A DNA stretch of 64,000 nt, taken from assembly GCA_003290165.1 (NCBI GenBank), contig QNQO01009148.1:1-64000 (forward strand). The letters run 5' to 3'. A program made the position numbers and the translations under genes. Source of the DNA: Berberis thunbergii. Its lineage: Eukaryota; Streptophyta; Magnoliopsida; Ranunculales; Berberidaceae. Below the pieces are notes generated by a model. It did no database searches, was not told the DNA's origin, and saw only the letters and a list, made by a program, of their open reading frames with translations. Positions 1 to 10,170 of the stretch are shown here, one piece after another. Each line of letters starts with the position of its first letter. The stretch's first letter is position 1.

Positions 1-2
1 CT

Positions 3-272
3 ACTCCCATCTGGCAATCCCACGGGACATTGAGCAATCGCCCTTAAGTGACGAAGATCCCCGATCGTGCCAGTCATGTGATTCGAAGCTTCCGTATCAA
101 TAATCCAAGGCTTACCAGTCATCTTATCGGTCATTGCGAATTTTGACCTGCCCAACATTTGGAGAAGTGTCTGCCACTGATTGGTATTCAGCCCGGGCAG
201 TGGAGATGCATCTGTCTCGGTCACTCCTGCCCCAGAAGAACCTGTCTGAGCAGCGTTGGCACCGCCAGCCAT
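3..272 (-). pseudogene. copia gag/protease fragment with altered protease motif
   Basis: A 90-codon open frame on the minus strand starts at an ATG at 272 and is cut by the window edge. It contains KPWIIDTEASNHMTG, which matches the copia aspartic protease signature WIIDSGASxHMTG, but the catalytic D-S/T-G triplet reads D-T-E. The glycine of the active-site loop is therefore lost and the protease is probably inactive. Upstream (273-571, minus) no clean gag frame or zinc knuckle is visible, so this is likely a decayed or non-autonomous copy. Confidence 0.65.
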
Positions 273-584
273 GATCGGTGTTTATGAAGAGAGGGAGCAG
301 TGGAGTGGTACGGAAGGGCACGACTGAGGAGACTACAATGTTTACTTGTTGGTTCTGTCACAAAATGGGCGGAAACAGCCAATGTTTCACGGACAACACC
401 TACACCGTCTTTCACAAAAATGAATTCAGTGGTTCTGTCAAGCTTCCGCACATTCCTCGCCCTAAGATGAAGGTCTGCATGCTTGGGGATCGTTTCTCTT
501 CAGATCTGAATCAGGCCAGAGACACAGAGATCGCACAACAAGTGCAGTCAAGGAGGATAGCTCCCTCATAGAGCTTCTCGTCTT

Positions 585-1155
585 CGTCAATCAAGATCTG
601 AGTTAGGGTTTTCAGATGGGTTTGATTTCAAGATCTGTATCTCTCTTTCGCACTTGAGCTCACAACAATGGTGCTTCCAAGAGGTGTTCTCGGGCTAATC
701 TTGCTCTTTGTATTCGCGATCGTTGTTTCTGCTGAAGTCTTCTTCAAATAGCGATTCGAAGATGGATGGGAGAGCAAATGGGTTAAATCAGATTGGAAGA
801 AAGATGAGAACTTGGCTGGAGAGTGGAACTACACTTCTGGAAATCAAGATGGGTTTGATTTGACAATCAAGATGGGTTTGATCTGAGCTAGGGTTTTCAG
901 ATGGGTTTTCACAGAGCTTCCCTTCTTATTTGGGGTTGATTCAGATCTACTATCAAGATCTGTCCCTTCTTATTTGGGGTTGATTCAGATCTACAATCAA
1001 GATCTGTTAATTTCTACAATCTGCAATCAAGATCTTTATGTTTCAGATCTACTATCAGATCTGTTCCCTTCTCGCTGTTCTTCTTCAGATCAAGATCTGT
1101 CTGCAATCAAGGTCTGTCTGCTTCAGATCTGCAATCGGCAAGATCTTATTCAGAA
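585..1155. repeat. AGATCTG-rich repetitive leader of the copia element
   Basis: Short direct repeats built on TCAAGATCTG, TTCAGATCTAC and GATGGGTTTGAT recur about 20 times, on both sides of the calreticulin fragment (for example 588-600, 841-900, 941-1010, 1030-1155). They are imperfect and irregularly spaced, as after repeated slippage or template switching in reverse transcription. Confidence 0.7.
668..841 (+). pseudogene. CRT (fragment): captured calreticulin N-terminal fragment inside a retrotransposon leader
   Basis: Fifty-eight codons in one frame start at an ATG at 668. They encode a hydrophobic signal peptide (LGLILLFVFAIVVSAEVFF), then one TAG stop, then RFEDGWESKWVKSDWKK and AGEWNYTSG, closely matching the start of mature plant calreticulin, an ER calcium-binding chaperone. 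The stop and preceding Lys replace the usual Glu-Glu. No intron is seen. The match ends abruptly at 841 where leader repeats resume, and it starts just after a stretch resembling a 5' UTR. It lies on the strand opposite to the host element. It is a fragment with no predicted function. Confidence 0.85.
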
Positions 1156-1326
1156 TATCGGCACAGCAGGAGCTAGGATCAAGACTTTTGGTTTCGGGCA
1201 ATGGTCTGAAACTGTAACCATGTCTAATAATCCCGATGCACTTGCAAGATGATACTTCATCAAGCTCAGGGAGGATCTGAACACACCCAAATGGTGCTAA
1301 CAAGCGTCGCTCCACAACATCTACGT

Positions 1327-1340
1327 TGGCTCTGATACCA
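1327..1340 (-). other. tRNA-Met primer-binding site
   Basis: The minus strand reads TGGTATCAGAGCC immediately inside the LTR end. This is the standard complement of the plant initiator tRNA-Met 3' end and fixes the orientation of the element as leftward. Confidence 0.85.
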
Positions 1341-1601
1341 TGACAAATAACAGTGAGAATGATGCTTTGCCTTTTTCATTGATCTATGATGTTTATATAC
1401 AAGTTATTCTGCCATTATAGGCAACTCCTAATCACCCTAACAATCTGTTAACTTCTTTATAATAGCAATCATCCTAAAGTACTATATTACATAATCAAGA
1501 CCATATTCAATAGCATAATCATAGCATAATTGAGAGCATAATCATGAAAATATTCTCAATGTCATATCAATAGCATAATCATGAAAATATTCTCAATAAC
1601 A
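1341..1601 (-). repeat. 5' LTR of the minus-strand copia element
   Basis: On the minus strand the 261-bp segment begins TGTTATTGAG and ends TATTTGTCA, giving TG..CA ends, and directly abuts the PBS. It contains a short internal repetition of the sequence around CATAATCATGAAAATATTCTC (1541-1599). The second LTR lies outside the window, so the left border is inferred from the TG terminus. Confidence 0.65.
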
Positions 1602-1713
1602 ATTCTCTGCATCGATCTCTCCTTCCATCACCACCGCGTAAGAAGTGATTGAGGATGTTTCAAAATCTTCTTGTTCTTTCATCCCTTTCAAGGATGAATT
1701 ATGTATGACCAAT
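1602..1713 (+). repeat. dispersed repeat, copy A
   Basis: This segment matches 3581-3814 closely (shared GCATCGATCTCTCCTTCCAT and the following CCACCGCGTAAGAAGTGAT). Weaker copies lie at about 2110-2290 and 2950-3090, recognised by the CCACnGCGTAAG core followed by TTGTTCTTTT and TTTACCTTTT. No coding potential was found. The copia element above was inserted into copy A. Confidence 0.6.
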
Positions 1714-1892
1714 GAGCGCTTCTAAACGGGCGAGGGACGGGACGTGGCGGGGGTGGGGACCGTCCACCCTACTCAAGTAATGCGCGCACCAAAAACAACG
1801 GCAGCATCTCAGGTAGGGTGGACGATCCCCACCCCACCACATCCCTCCCTCGCCCGTTTCCTCGCCTGTTGCCTCGACATTTAGAATTCCTC
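1714..1892. mobile_element. foldback Mutator-like MITE, copy 1
   Basis: A 179-bp hairpin whose GC-rich arms (GGGCGAGGGACGGGACGTGG against CCCTCCCTCGCCCG) surround a loop near 1780-1810. The ends read GAGCGCTTCTAAACGGGCGAGG and, inverted, GAGGAATTCTAAATGTCGAGG. It is flanked by 9-bp direct repeats with one mismatch, ATGACCAAT (1705-1713) and ATGACGAAT (1893-1901). A 9-bp target duplication is the hallmark of Mutator-like elements. No coding capacity. Confidence 0.75.
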
Positions 1893-1901
1893 ATGACGAA
1901 T

Positions 1902-3600
1902 ATAGGTAGTGGCCCATACCAATTTTGTGCAACTTACTTTCCAACACCATGACCATGCATGGGGATCCCACACTCATCGTACCATATTCCAACTTACTTT
2001 TTCCAATCAAAATCATATTTCAATCAATGTCGGACACGCTTAGGGTTGAAAGTGTTCAATTTGATCTCTACCTTTTCACTTCAAACTGCCGCCACCATCC
2101 TAGACCTTAATTTGATGACCACGAGTACCATGATAATGTTACAATGCGTCACTTTTCACTTCCCCACCGCGTAAGGAGTGAGCGAGTGAGGACTTGTGTC
2201 CCATATGTACTTGTTCTTTTGTCTCTTTCATCAAGTCTTTTTTCTTTCTTTGCTTTACCTTTTACCAAAAGCAAAGGACTTCTCTCTCTTTAATTACCTT
2301 TTGATTGTGAATGGATAGCTGATGTGGAAACTGTAGTTTTGAGTGACGATTCCTTGTTCCATTTGAGTTCCTGACCATCTTTAGGACAACCCCATGTCCT
2401 AAAAATTCTTTGATAGTAAAATAAGAATCCTCCACAATTTCCTCTATATATAGTTGTTATAGTTAAGTCTGATGAGTGTGTGCTTTCCTTCTCTTCTTGT
2501 TCCTTGCAATTGGGTATTGTTCAAGGAAGATTCGAATACAAATGGAAAACAGAGAATGAGGATTCCACAAAAGAGAGGGGAGATCAAAGCTTGAATATTT
2601 CACAAAATTTTCTTTTGTTTGTGCTGACCGCCAATTTGAAATGAATAGCTCCAAGGTCTCCCTCTTAAAGACTAGTTAGTATAATATAATGTCGTTGAAT
2701 TAGAATGTCCGTCACAAAGTACAACATCTTCATTAATGCTACATTTCAAATTTCATGTACATTTACAAGTCCACTGTGGAAACTATAAATTGCAACAAAG
2801 AAATGATAAAACTCTAGCTATCACAAACTCATAAGAAGTATCATGATATATGGATCTAGAAAATTTTAACTCGTAAAATTAACTAAAATGCAATGACCAC
2901 TGCACCAAATAAAGAGTTTTCGGCTTTCAGACGCAGCCTCCATTAGGCCTTTCAATATGAGTACCACAGTGAAGTACCTGCTTCCCACGGCGTAAGGTTG
3001 TCTGTCTCTGGCCCCCTAATATTGTTTATCTCTTCTTCAATATGTTCCAGTTCTTTTTTCTGTCTTTACCCTTTTACCTTTTTGTTAGTAAAGTCTTGAT
3101 CAGTGTCTAAAAATCGGTCAAGACGTTAGGTGCCTGTCTGGGCGGGTTTTTGAATTTTTTATTATTTATTTCTAGATTGAAAAAAATAAAGGCCTTTTTT
3201 TAAATATATTTGTAATAATGTATGTTGGCATTGAATTAGAAGCTAATTTATATAATTATTATACTTACTTTATAAATTATAAATAAATTAAATAATTCTG
3301 TAGGGCTCTGGCCTAATCCTCTGAGCAACTAGTCCCCTGCTCATAGCCCACCTACTGAGAGCCGCTAGTCCTAACTTAGTATCAAATAGGTGAAGAGTTC
3401 AACTTTGGTCATGCATTTGCCTTGAAAAATTGTATTTAGGTGATTTTACCTTTTTCAATTTCAACTAAATCAATGCTAACAATTAACACCACGACAACAA
3501 TTTTTGTTGCATTGTCAACCGTGGCCACTACCATCCTAGACTTGTGATCACCATGAGTACCACCACAATGTACTATGCATCGATCTCTCCTTCCATCACC
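1902..3600. other. intergenic DNA with dispersed repeats, no gene recognised
   Basis: AT-rich sequence with partial copies of the CCACnGCGTAAG repeat at about 2110-2290 and 2950-3090. Short ORFs here (for example 1925-2110 and 3436-3660) have no recognisable domain and are not supported as genes. Confidence 0.5.
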
Positions 3601-3890
3601 ACCGCGTAAGAAGTGATCCAGGATGTGTTCAAAATCTTCTTGTTCTTTCATCCCTTTCAAGTAGTCTTTTCTTTGTTTACTTTACCTTTTATACCAAAAG
3701 GAAAATACTGCTTCCCTCCCTTTTTAACTCCCTCTTTTGCTTTTGCTTTGCTTCTTTCAACCCCATTAATCTTTCGCCAACTTAAAGATCATGAAATGAA
3801 TTACGTATGACCAAGAGTAAGTCTAGGGGGCGAGGGGGAGGGAGCGAGGGCGGAGTGAGGGAGGGGTGTGTAACCGCCCAATGCTTTCTT
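3601..3890 (+). repeat. dispersed repeat copy B with truncated foldback element
   Basis: 3581-3814 duplicates 1602-1713. At 3815 it is followed by GAGTAAGTCTAGGGGGCGAGG, the same end as the foldback MITE at 1714 and at the same relative site (after TATGACCAA). Only the left arm remains, to about 3885. The insertion therefore predates the duplication of the flanking repeat, and this copy later lost its right arm. Confidence 0.6.
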
Positions 3891-5517
3891 TGCAGCCATG
3901 TTCACTTTTTCCGTTATCAATAGTCCTAGTTTTGGATTGTATCAATAAAATTGCCTCTAGTTCAATTGTGGATGCTATAGCTATTAGACAATGTTTAACG
4001 AAATGATAATATGGCCATATGGGCATAGAGAATTGAAATATGATATTATTTTCAATTCATTGTTCTTGGATTTATTTGTTTTGGTTTTGTGGTGAAATGT
4101 TTTTCATACTTTTTTGTGATTCCCCAATGCATGGAAAGCATGATCCAGTGATGAGCACCTAAGCTTGTGGAACATTTTGTACTTCAGTTTTTTTAAGCTA
4201 TTGTACAACTTAGGTTTTAGTTGTTAGATATGAGCATTGACAATATGTAACAATTTAATTTGTAGTTTTCCTTTGGACCATGTAATATTGATTTTGAAAT
4301 GAAATTAAGGCCCCTCTTGATATATGATGATGGTATGAGTTGTGTCATTTATATTTGAATTTTGATTTGAGTCTAGAAATTGTGCATATGTTGGATAGAT
4401 TGTTTGCACCCTATGAAAAGAAAGTACTTCAGATTGAAAAATGTAGGTTTTTGATTTTTTTTTTTTTTTGTAAAAAAAAAAATGGATTATCAAAGGGAAT
4501 TAGCGGCACTTACAACCGTCGCAATATATTCATGGATTTTAGCGGCGTTTGATAACCGTCTCTAATAATGTAAAGAAGTAGATGGGTAACCATAGCAAAC
4601 CACTTAACGAAATTATTTCCCAGCTTATTAATATAAAGGTTCCGGGATCCTTCAAGATGCTCACTTTCCAAAAAAAAAAATGTAGTTGAGAGAGGTCTTC
4701 CGCACATATGTATTAACTTGTATATGCGAGTAATTAGCGAAAAAAAAATGGAACAACGATTTTTTGTTCATTTTTTATCAAACATGACAAGATTTAATTG
4801 AAACTGATCGGAGTCATTGTACTAATTATTGATTGCATGCTTGACTGCAGATGGAAAAGTCAGAGCATGTTTGGTTGCATTAGATAATTCTCATGAAAAT
4901 CCTTATAATATAGTTTTGTTTACTGCGCATGCAAATCTGTATGAATTTCTCATGAGAGAAAATTGGACTCTCACTCAAGTTTATTCCATTATCACGAGAT
5001 CTTTGCAGGCAGCAAATGGTAATGAAGAGGAAATGAGTGATATTTCATTTTGTTTGGTGAGAGAGTAACCGTGACGCTTTTGGTGCTTCATCCATTGCGC
5101 CGGTGCTCCCTCCCTGTGCACTATGTACGTAGAACAACTATACCAAACCTCTTTTCAAGGCGCAATGTTTACTCATGACAAAAATTTTGCTATAAAACAA
5201 TAGGAAGAATCATTTTTCTCTAAGTAGTATTTAGAACAGGGTGTTGATTTTCATCATTGAACTTGAGCTAAGGTTGTTTTCTCCTTTTTGTTGCCTCCAA
5301 TTTATTATCATATAATTTGCCCGGCTGGAATCTCAGGTTGATATCGTTCTTAATTTAACTATTTTTGACATTCTCTTTTGGCAGTAGCAGCTCTAGTAAT
5401 TATGTTCCTATCATATTTGTTTATTGGTTATGTATTTCCTTTTTCCGATCCAAGGTGACCTATAATTCTGGTTTTAAGTTTCCATCAACTTAAACTGATC
5501 TAATATCTCATTTAGAG
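3891..5517. other. intergenic DNA; one unassigned 79-codon ORF
   Basis: Mostly AT-rich sequence. At 4500-4570 the motifs AGCGGCACTTACAACCGTCGC and AGCGGCGTTTGATAACCGTC resemble the paired GCGGCG/CGTCGC subrepeats of plant DNA transposons. An ORF at 4829-5068 (+) follows a splice-acceptor-like TTGACTGCAG and encodes a mixed-composition peptide (LVALDNSHENPYNIVLF, MRENWTLTQVYSI). I do not recognise its family; it could be a stranded exon or chance. Confidence 0.3.
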
Positions 5518-6128
5518 GGTGTTTGTTTTTGTTTCTGAATAGATTCAGAAGACTTAATAAGAAACGAGGCTGTTTGTTTTTAGTTCTGATTAGAAGTTAA
5601 CTTCTTATTGGAGTAAGGAACATAGGGTGTTGATTTGATCACTTAGCATTGAGTGCTTAATGAAATTTATTTCAATAATAACCTGACAATAAATTTGTAA
5701 TGACTATTATTCAACATTTCTTCTCTACCAAACATCTGCTCCTCTCAACCTACTCTCTATCATGGGAGCAGTGTTGTCACTGCCGCCACCACCACCCTCC
5801 TCTCTTCCTCCTCCTGTTCTTCATTTTTTTTTTCTCTTTATCTTGAGATTGTATGAGGAATGAAGAGGGACATAGAGTTGTTTTTTATGGTGGTGGAAGG
5901 GGGATTTCCATGGCGTATGGAGGAGAGAAAACATGTGGATAAGGGAAATTAATGTTACAGGTTTGTGGTGACAACAAGAGTTTGTGATGGCGGGTAAAAA
6001 TGTCAAATAACTTCTAATCGGTACTTAAAAGTAAGCATCTTTAATTTACATATTCTAATCAACACCTCGTTCAGAAGTGAAAGAAACAGTTCATTCAGAA
6101 CTTTCAACTTATGTTAAAAGTTAGCTTA
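5518..6128. mobile_element. relic of a GAGGGTGTTTGTTT-type MITE
   Basis: It begins AGAGGGTGTTTGTTTTTG and ends with subterminal CATTCAGAACTTTCAAC and AAAAGTTAGCTTA motifs, matching the element at 35485-36041 at both ends. The distal terminal inverted repeat is missing. The interior (about 5720-5990) is unique and differs from the other copy. The foldback MITE at 6129 is inserted in its right end. Confidence 0.5.
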
Positions 6129-6254
6129 CACTTATTCTAGAGAGGCGGGCCCATCACTATCCATCATCCTAGAAATTGATCCATTTTCAGCATCTCTATA
6201 ATGATGGATGGTGATGGGTCGGCCTGGCACGGACCTGGCTCTCTAGAACGGTTC
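6129..6254. mobile_element. foldback Mutator-like MITE, copy 2
   Basis: A 126-bp hairpin (GGGCCCATCACTATCCATCAT paired with ATGATGGATGGTGATGGGTC). Its ends carry TTCTAGAGAGGCGGG and, inverted, TTCTAGAGAGCCAGG. It is bordered by a perfect 9-bp direct repeat GTTAGCTTA (6120-6128 and 6255-6263). The TTCTA motif lies six bases from each end, as in the other copies of this family. Confidence 0.8.
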
Positions 6255-6507
6255 GTTAGCTTAGGAAAACAGGGTGGATTTGAGCAACTCCATCTCCGAT
6301 CCGTTAAGAATAACGGATCCCCAAATCCGCCCCGCCAATTCGTTTATAAATTTATTTAAAAACCACCTCTGCCCCGCCCAAAATATCCATTAAAAATTTT
6401 CTTCCTTCATACATACATACAGTAAAAGATCATTTATACATACAAAAATTATAACAAAAAATAAAAAATTTCGATCTAAAAGAATGATCTTTGAGATCTG
6501 ACCTCTC

Positions 6508-8200
6508 AAGGTACAGTCCCGATTGACGGAGTTTTTACAAATGCTAGCGCGGTCTCAATTGTTGGAAATAGCAAGCTTTGTGGCGGAGAAGTTCAACTGG
6601 GGTTGCTTCCATGCCACCTCAACAAGAAGGGGAGATCTTTGTTCCACAAAATAGTTTTCCCAGTGATTTTTTGAAGCATGTGCTTAATTTTGTTGTCGTG
6701 CTTACTTATCATTCGGTATCGAAGAAGAGTGTGGAAAGCAAAGCCTTCCCCATCATCACAATTTGGTTATCAGCTCACAAGGATTTCTTATGCAGAGCTC
6801 CTCAAGGCCACAAATGGGTTTGCTATCGATAACCTGATTGGTGTTGGTAGCTATGGTTTTGTATATAAAGGAGTTCTTGATAACGCCAACACAACCATTG
6901 CGGTCAAGGTTTTCAACCTTCAAGAACAAGGAGTTGCGAAGAGTTTCTTGTCTGAATGTAATGCCTTAAGAAATCTTCAGCATCGAAATCTTCTAAAGAT
7001 AATAACATCTTGTTCAAGCATTAACTTCCAATGCAATGGCTTCAAAGCACTTGTTTTTTAATATATGCCCAATGGAAGTCTAGAAGATTGGTTACATTCA
7101 AAAGTAGGTGCCCTACAACATGAAACAAGAAATTTGAACTTCCTACAGAGGTTGAATGTGGCTATTGACGTGGCTTCAGCATTGGATTATCTTCACAATT
7201 ATTGTCAACGAACAATTGTCCATTGTGATCTAAAGCCCAACAACGTTCTCGTGATGAAGATCTCACAACTCATGTTGCTGACTTCGGTCTAGCAAAGATT
7301 TGTCTGTCACATCTTACACTTCTTCACAAAGCCAAGACAGTTCTCTCGCAATAAAAGGATCAATTGGATATGTTGCTCTTGGTAAAGAATTTTTTTTTAA
7401 AGGCATTTCTTTTGGTTGAGAAAATTTTAATGTCTTACTAACCAAGCTTTTGTTTGCTTGTCTCATGCTTTATCTACGCTTTTACATCTTATCAACTGAT
7501 CCAATCAAGCAGTAAAACAAAGAGGCCAAACCTTTGCTTTTGTAGATCGTAAACGTTTCCTTGAGCATTTTGATAAAATTTATCTTGTGAACTTAAAAAC
7601 ATATTATTTCCTGCCAATTACTCTTTTATGATGTATTTTGTATGATCATCATTCTATTGCTTTGCATTATGTTTTCATCTATAAGACATCGTATTTTAAC
7701 GTACATACAATTTAAAGAAAAAGGATGTTTGATTTGAAATTTACAGTTGATATCATTGTAGATTTTAATGACCTCAGTTATATTTGATGAACTGAAGTAC
7801 ATAATTTGCAGAATATGGAATTGCTGACCAAGTATCCAAGAAAGGAGATGTTTACAGTTATGGGATACTATTGTTGGAGATGTTTACAGGGAAGAGGCCA
7901 ACAGACAACATGTTTCAGGATGGATTAGATCTTCATCATTTTGCCAAAACAGCTTTGCCAGGACAAGTTATGAATATTATGGATCCAAGGATGCTCTTTG
8001 AAGGTACTAGTGATGCTATCAACAAAATGAACCTCGGGAAGTTATCAGCCAGAGTGCAAGAATGTATGGTTTCAGCCATAACACTGGGAGTTGCATGTTC
8101 TACTGAATCCCCAATTGAGCGCATGAACATGGGAGAAGTCGTCACTGAGTTGCATCATGTGAGAGATCATTATCAAGGTGTTAGAAGTCATCTGAAGTAA
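6508..8200 (+). pseudogene. LRR receptor-like kinase pseudogene, 5'-truncated
   Basis: Homology to the receptor kinase at 16869 starts abruptly near 6508 within the last LRR (IDGVFTNASAVSIVGNSKLC) and runs through the transmembrane segment, kinase domain and C-terminus. Lesions include a frame change near 6660-6690, a TAA replacing Glu at 7060-7062 (before YMPNGSLEDW), and a frame change near 7250 just after the VHCDLKPNNVL loop. The intron is kept (7382-7811, GT..AG) and exon 2 is open to the stop at 8198-8200. The catalytic loop HCDLKPNN lacks the Arg of RD kinases. It cannot encode a receptor. Confidence 0.9.
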
Positions 8201-8630
8201 GTGATGAAATTACGCTAGCATGGGTTTTCTGTTGGATGTGTGTGTTGTTGTCTATTTGAGTGTGTGTGCTTAGTAGCAATGTAATAACTCCAGCATGATG
8301 TTGAGTGTTCAAATTTAATACAATTGAAGCAGTCATATGTAACAACTAGTTGTTTCAAAACCATGTTGTGAAGATACGAGTTGCTAACCACCTACCTAAA
8401 GTTACTACAACCTTTATGTAAACACCAATTCATTTGCAATCTTTCACCATCGTCTGGCTTCAACATTAAAATTCGGAATCACGAGCTCTGCTGAAGCATT
8501 ACAAAAACATAGCATTATGTCCTAGTTCACGTTCATTGCTCATCCTCCAGTGCCAAGTGATGATATTCTGTAACTGTTTGCTAACCAGTTTAGTAAAGAA
8601 TAGTAGTATTACTAGAACCATCCCTTCTGC
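8201..8630. other. 3' flank of the kinase pseudogene, duplicated elsewhere
   Basis: No gene seen. 8430-8465 resembles 23968-24000, and 8505-8580 (GCATTATGTCCTAGTTCACG and on) resembles 24512-24570, so this flank was copied together with the receptor-kinase sequences. Confidence 0.5.
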
Positions 8631-8940
8631 CACTACACCAAATTGGCATTTTTGTAACAACCCCCAAAACAGTATCACTTTTGAAGTGTAACAATTCACC
8701 TAACAATTTTACACATTTTCACAAACAAAATGATACAATAATTGTATCACCATGAAGAGTATGGTTATAAAAGTGATACTATTCATGGTGATCCAACTTA
8801 TTGTATCATTTTTTTGTGTTACTGTTTTTCATTTTTTTTGACTAAATTTAGTTTTGACTTGAAATTGTTTGGTGAATTGTAACATCTCAAAAGTGATACT
8901 GTTTTTAGAGTTGTTACAAAAATGTCAATTTGGTGTAGTG
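8631..8940. mobile_element. CACTA-type MITE
   Basis: A 310-bp element with long, near-perfect terminal inverted repeats, CACTACACCAAATTGGCATT and AATGTCAATTTGGTGTAGTG, and subterminal AAAAGTGATAC motifs in inverted orientation. It is flanked by a 3-bp direct repeat TGC (8628-8630, 8941-8943), the target size of CACTA elements. Non-coding. Confidence 0.85.
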
Positions 8941-9039
8941 TGCGCTCAAGATTCAGGCACATATTCATATAGCAGATGTCTAATGCACATCATTCAAATA
9001 TTTATTTAGAATAATTGACTGGACGACAGTGACATGGAG

Positions 9040-9472
9040 GGATAAGCAAAGGGACAAGATGACTTTAAATGAAGAGGAGAGGATAGAAAATTGAGCATCA
9101 ATTGAATTGTGAACATTCAATGGCAGCTACATATATAGGAGTGAATGTGAGCTGAAAATTCACCTAGAAGTGCATGGAAAAATCTCAATCAAGACTAGCT
9201 TTTCTAGTCAATAATGCTTTAGCAATAGGGAGACTCAGACATATCATACTAATCACTCTCAAAAGAATTATAATTTTACTCAACAAGTGAGTGGTATCAT
9301 CATTTGGAGTTAAGTGGTGACTACTTTTTTACCAGTCTTCACCAAGTCAGTATTGTGATGAGACTATACACTGTATTAATCCTTCTTGAATGCGACGTTT
9401 ATAACATAAATTTTGATGAGACTTCAATCTAAAATATGTGTTTAAGACTCGAGTCTCTCCTTCATAATTACA
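9040..9472 (+). repeat. receptor-kinase upstream module, copy 1
   Basis: Upstream sequence shared with 16480-16868 and 24612-24985. Landmarks are AGAAAATTGAGCATCAATT, GTGAACATTCAATG, CACCTAGAAGTGCATGG and TCACTCTCAAAAGAATTATA. In each copy a receptor-kinase start codon follows, so this is a duplicated promoter/5' region. Confidence 0.75.
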
Positions 9473-9805
9473 GTGGTTTCTCTAATGATGTTTCGGTCAT
9501 GCTTTCTCCATGAAGTCATTTGGAGCAGCATCATTGCATTAGTCAGAGCCTCCTCTGGCAACAGATCTGATCGACTAGCGTTGCTCGCCTTTAAAGACCA
9601 GATACGTGAGGATCTACTTGGAGCACTTAGTTCGTGGAATGACTCACTGCACTGTTGTCAATGGAAAGGAGTCAGGTGTGCTCCACGTCATCGTGACAGG
9701 TTCAAATCCTAGACTTGGAATCACAAAAACTTGAAGGTACAATATCTCCTCACATAGGGAACCTTTCATTTCTTTGAGAAATCAGGCTTGGCGCGAACAC
9801 TTCCT
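9473..9805 (+). pseudogene. LRR receptor kinase N-terminal fragment
   Basis: Encodes a signal peptide and LRR N-terminal cap nearly identical to the gene at 16869 (SSGNRSDRLALLAFKDQI, SLHCCQWKGVRCAP). A missing base near 9702 shifts the frame, a stop follows at 9710-9712, and another stop interrupts the first LRR at about 9777. Similarity ends near 9800, where an inverted C-terminal piece begins. Confidence 0.85.
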
Positions 9806-10010
9806 TGGTCCTGATATGTCGCAGTTCCCTTACCACTTCAGTCATATTTGTGCACTCCATTGGCGATTCTGCAGAACATTCAACTCCTATTTTCATTACT
9901 GAAACCAATACTTCATGCATGTGGTCTTGTCCATTGTCGTGGTTTTCAATATCAAGTATAGTGTCACTTTCTAGGAGCATTGGATTTGCAATTTTCAATA
10001 TCAATTTTCA
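9806..10010 (-). pseudogene. LRR receptor kinase C-terminal fragment, inverted
   Basis: On the minus strand this encodes MLLESDTILDIEN, VSVMKIGVECSAESPME and MTEVVRELRHI, matching the kinase C-lobe and tail of the receptor at 16869 (exon 2). It is fused tail to tail with the N-terminal fragment at 9473-9805, so it records an inversion with deletion of nearly the whole receptor. Confidence 0.85.
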
Positions 10011-10170
10011 TGACTCTCTATCACTTAAGTTGTGCTTGGTGCTTAGAAACTGAAACTACAAACCCTCCCAAAACAAAACAAATTAATTAGGTTTCTGATG
10101 AAGTGGAACAATGAGACCGCGTCGTCTATCGAGATCAAGAATGGAACTATTATCCATGGCACAATTATAG

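Larger units (their letters stand above)
1..1601 (-). mobile_element. Ty1/copia-type LTR retrotransposon, 5' part (cut by window edge)
   Basis: Read on the minus strand this has the order LTR (1601-1341), primer-binding site (1340-1327), a long leader, then a gag/protease reading frame that runs off the window at base 1. The PBS matches the 3' end of plant initiator tRNA-Met (TGGTATCAGAGCC), which is usual for Ty1/copia. The leader is odd: it is rich in AGATCTG-type motifs and holds a calreticulin fragment in the opposite orientation. Only one LTR is visible, so age and target duplication cannot be judged here. The copia assignment rests on the protease-like motif and PBS. Confidence 0.75.
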
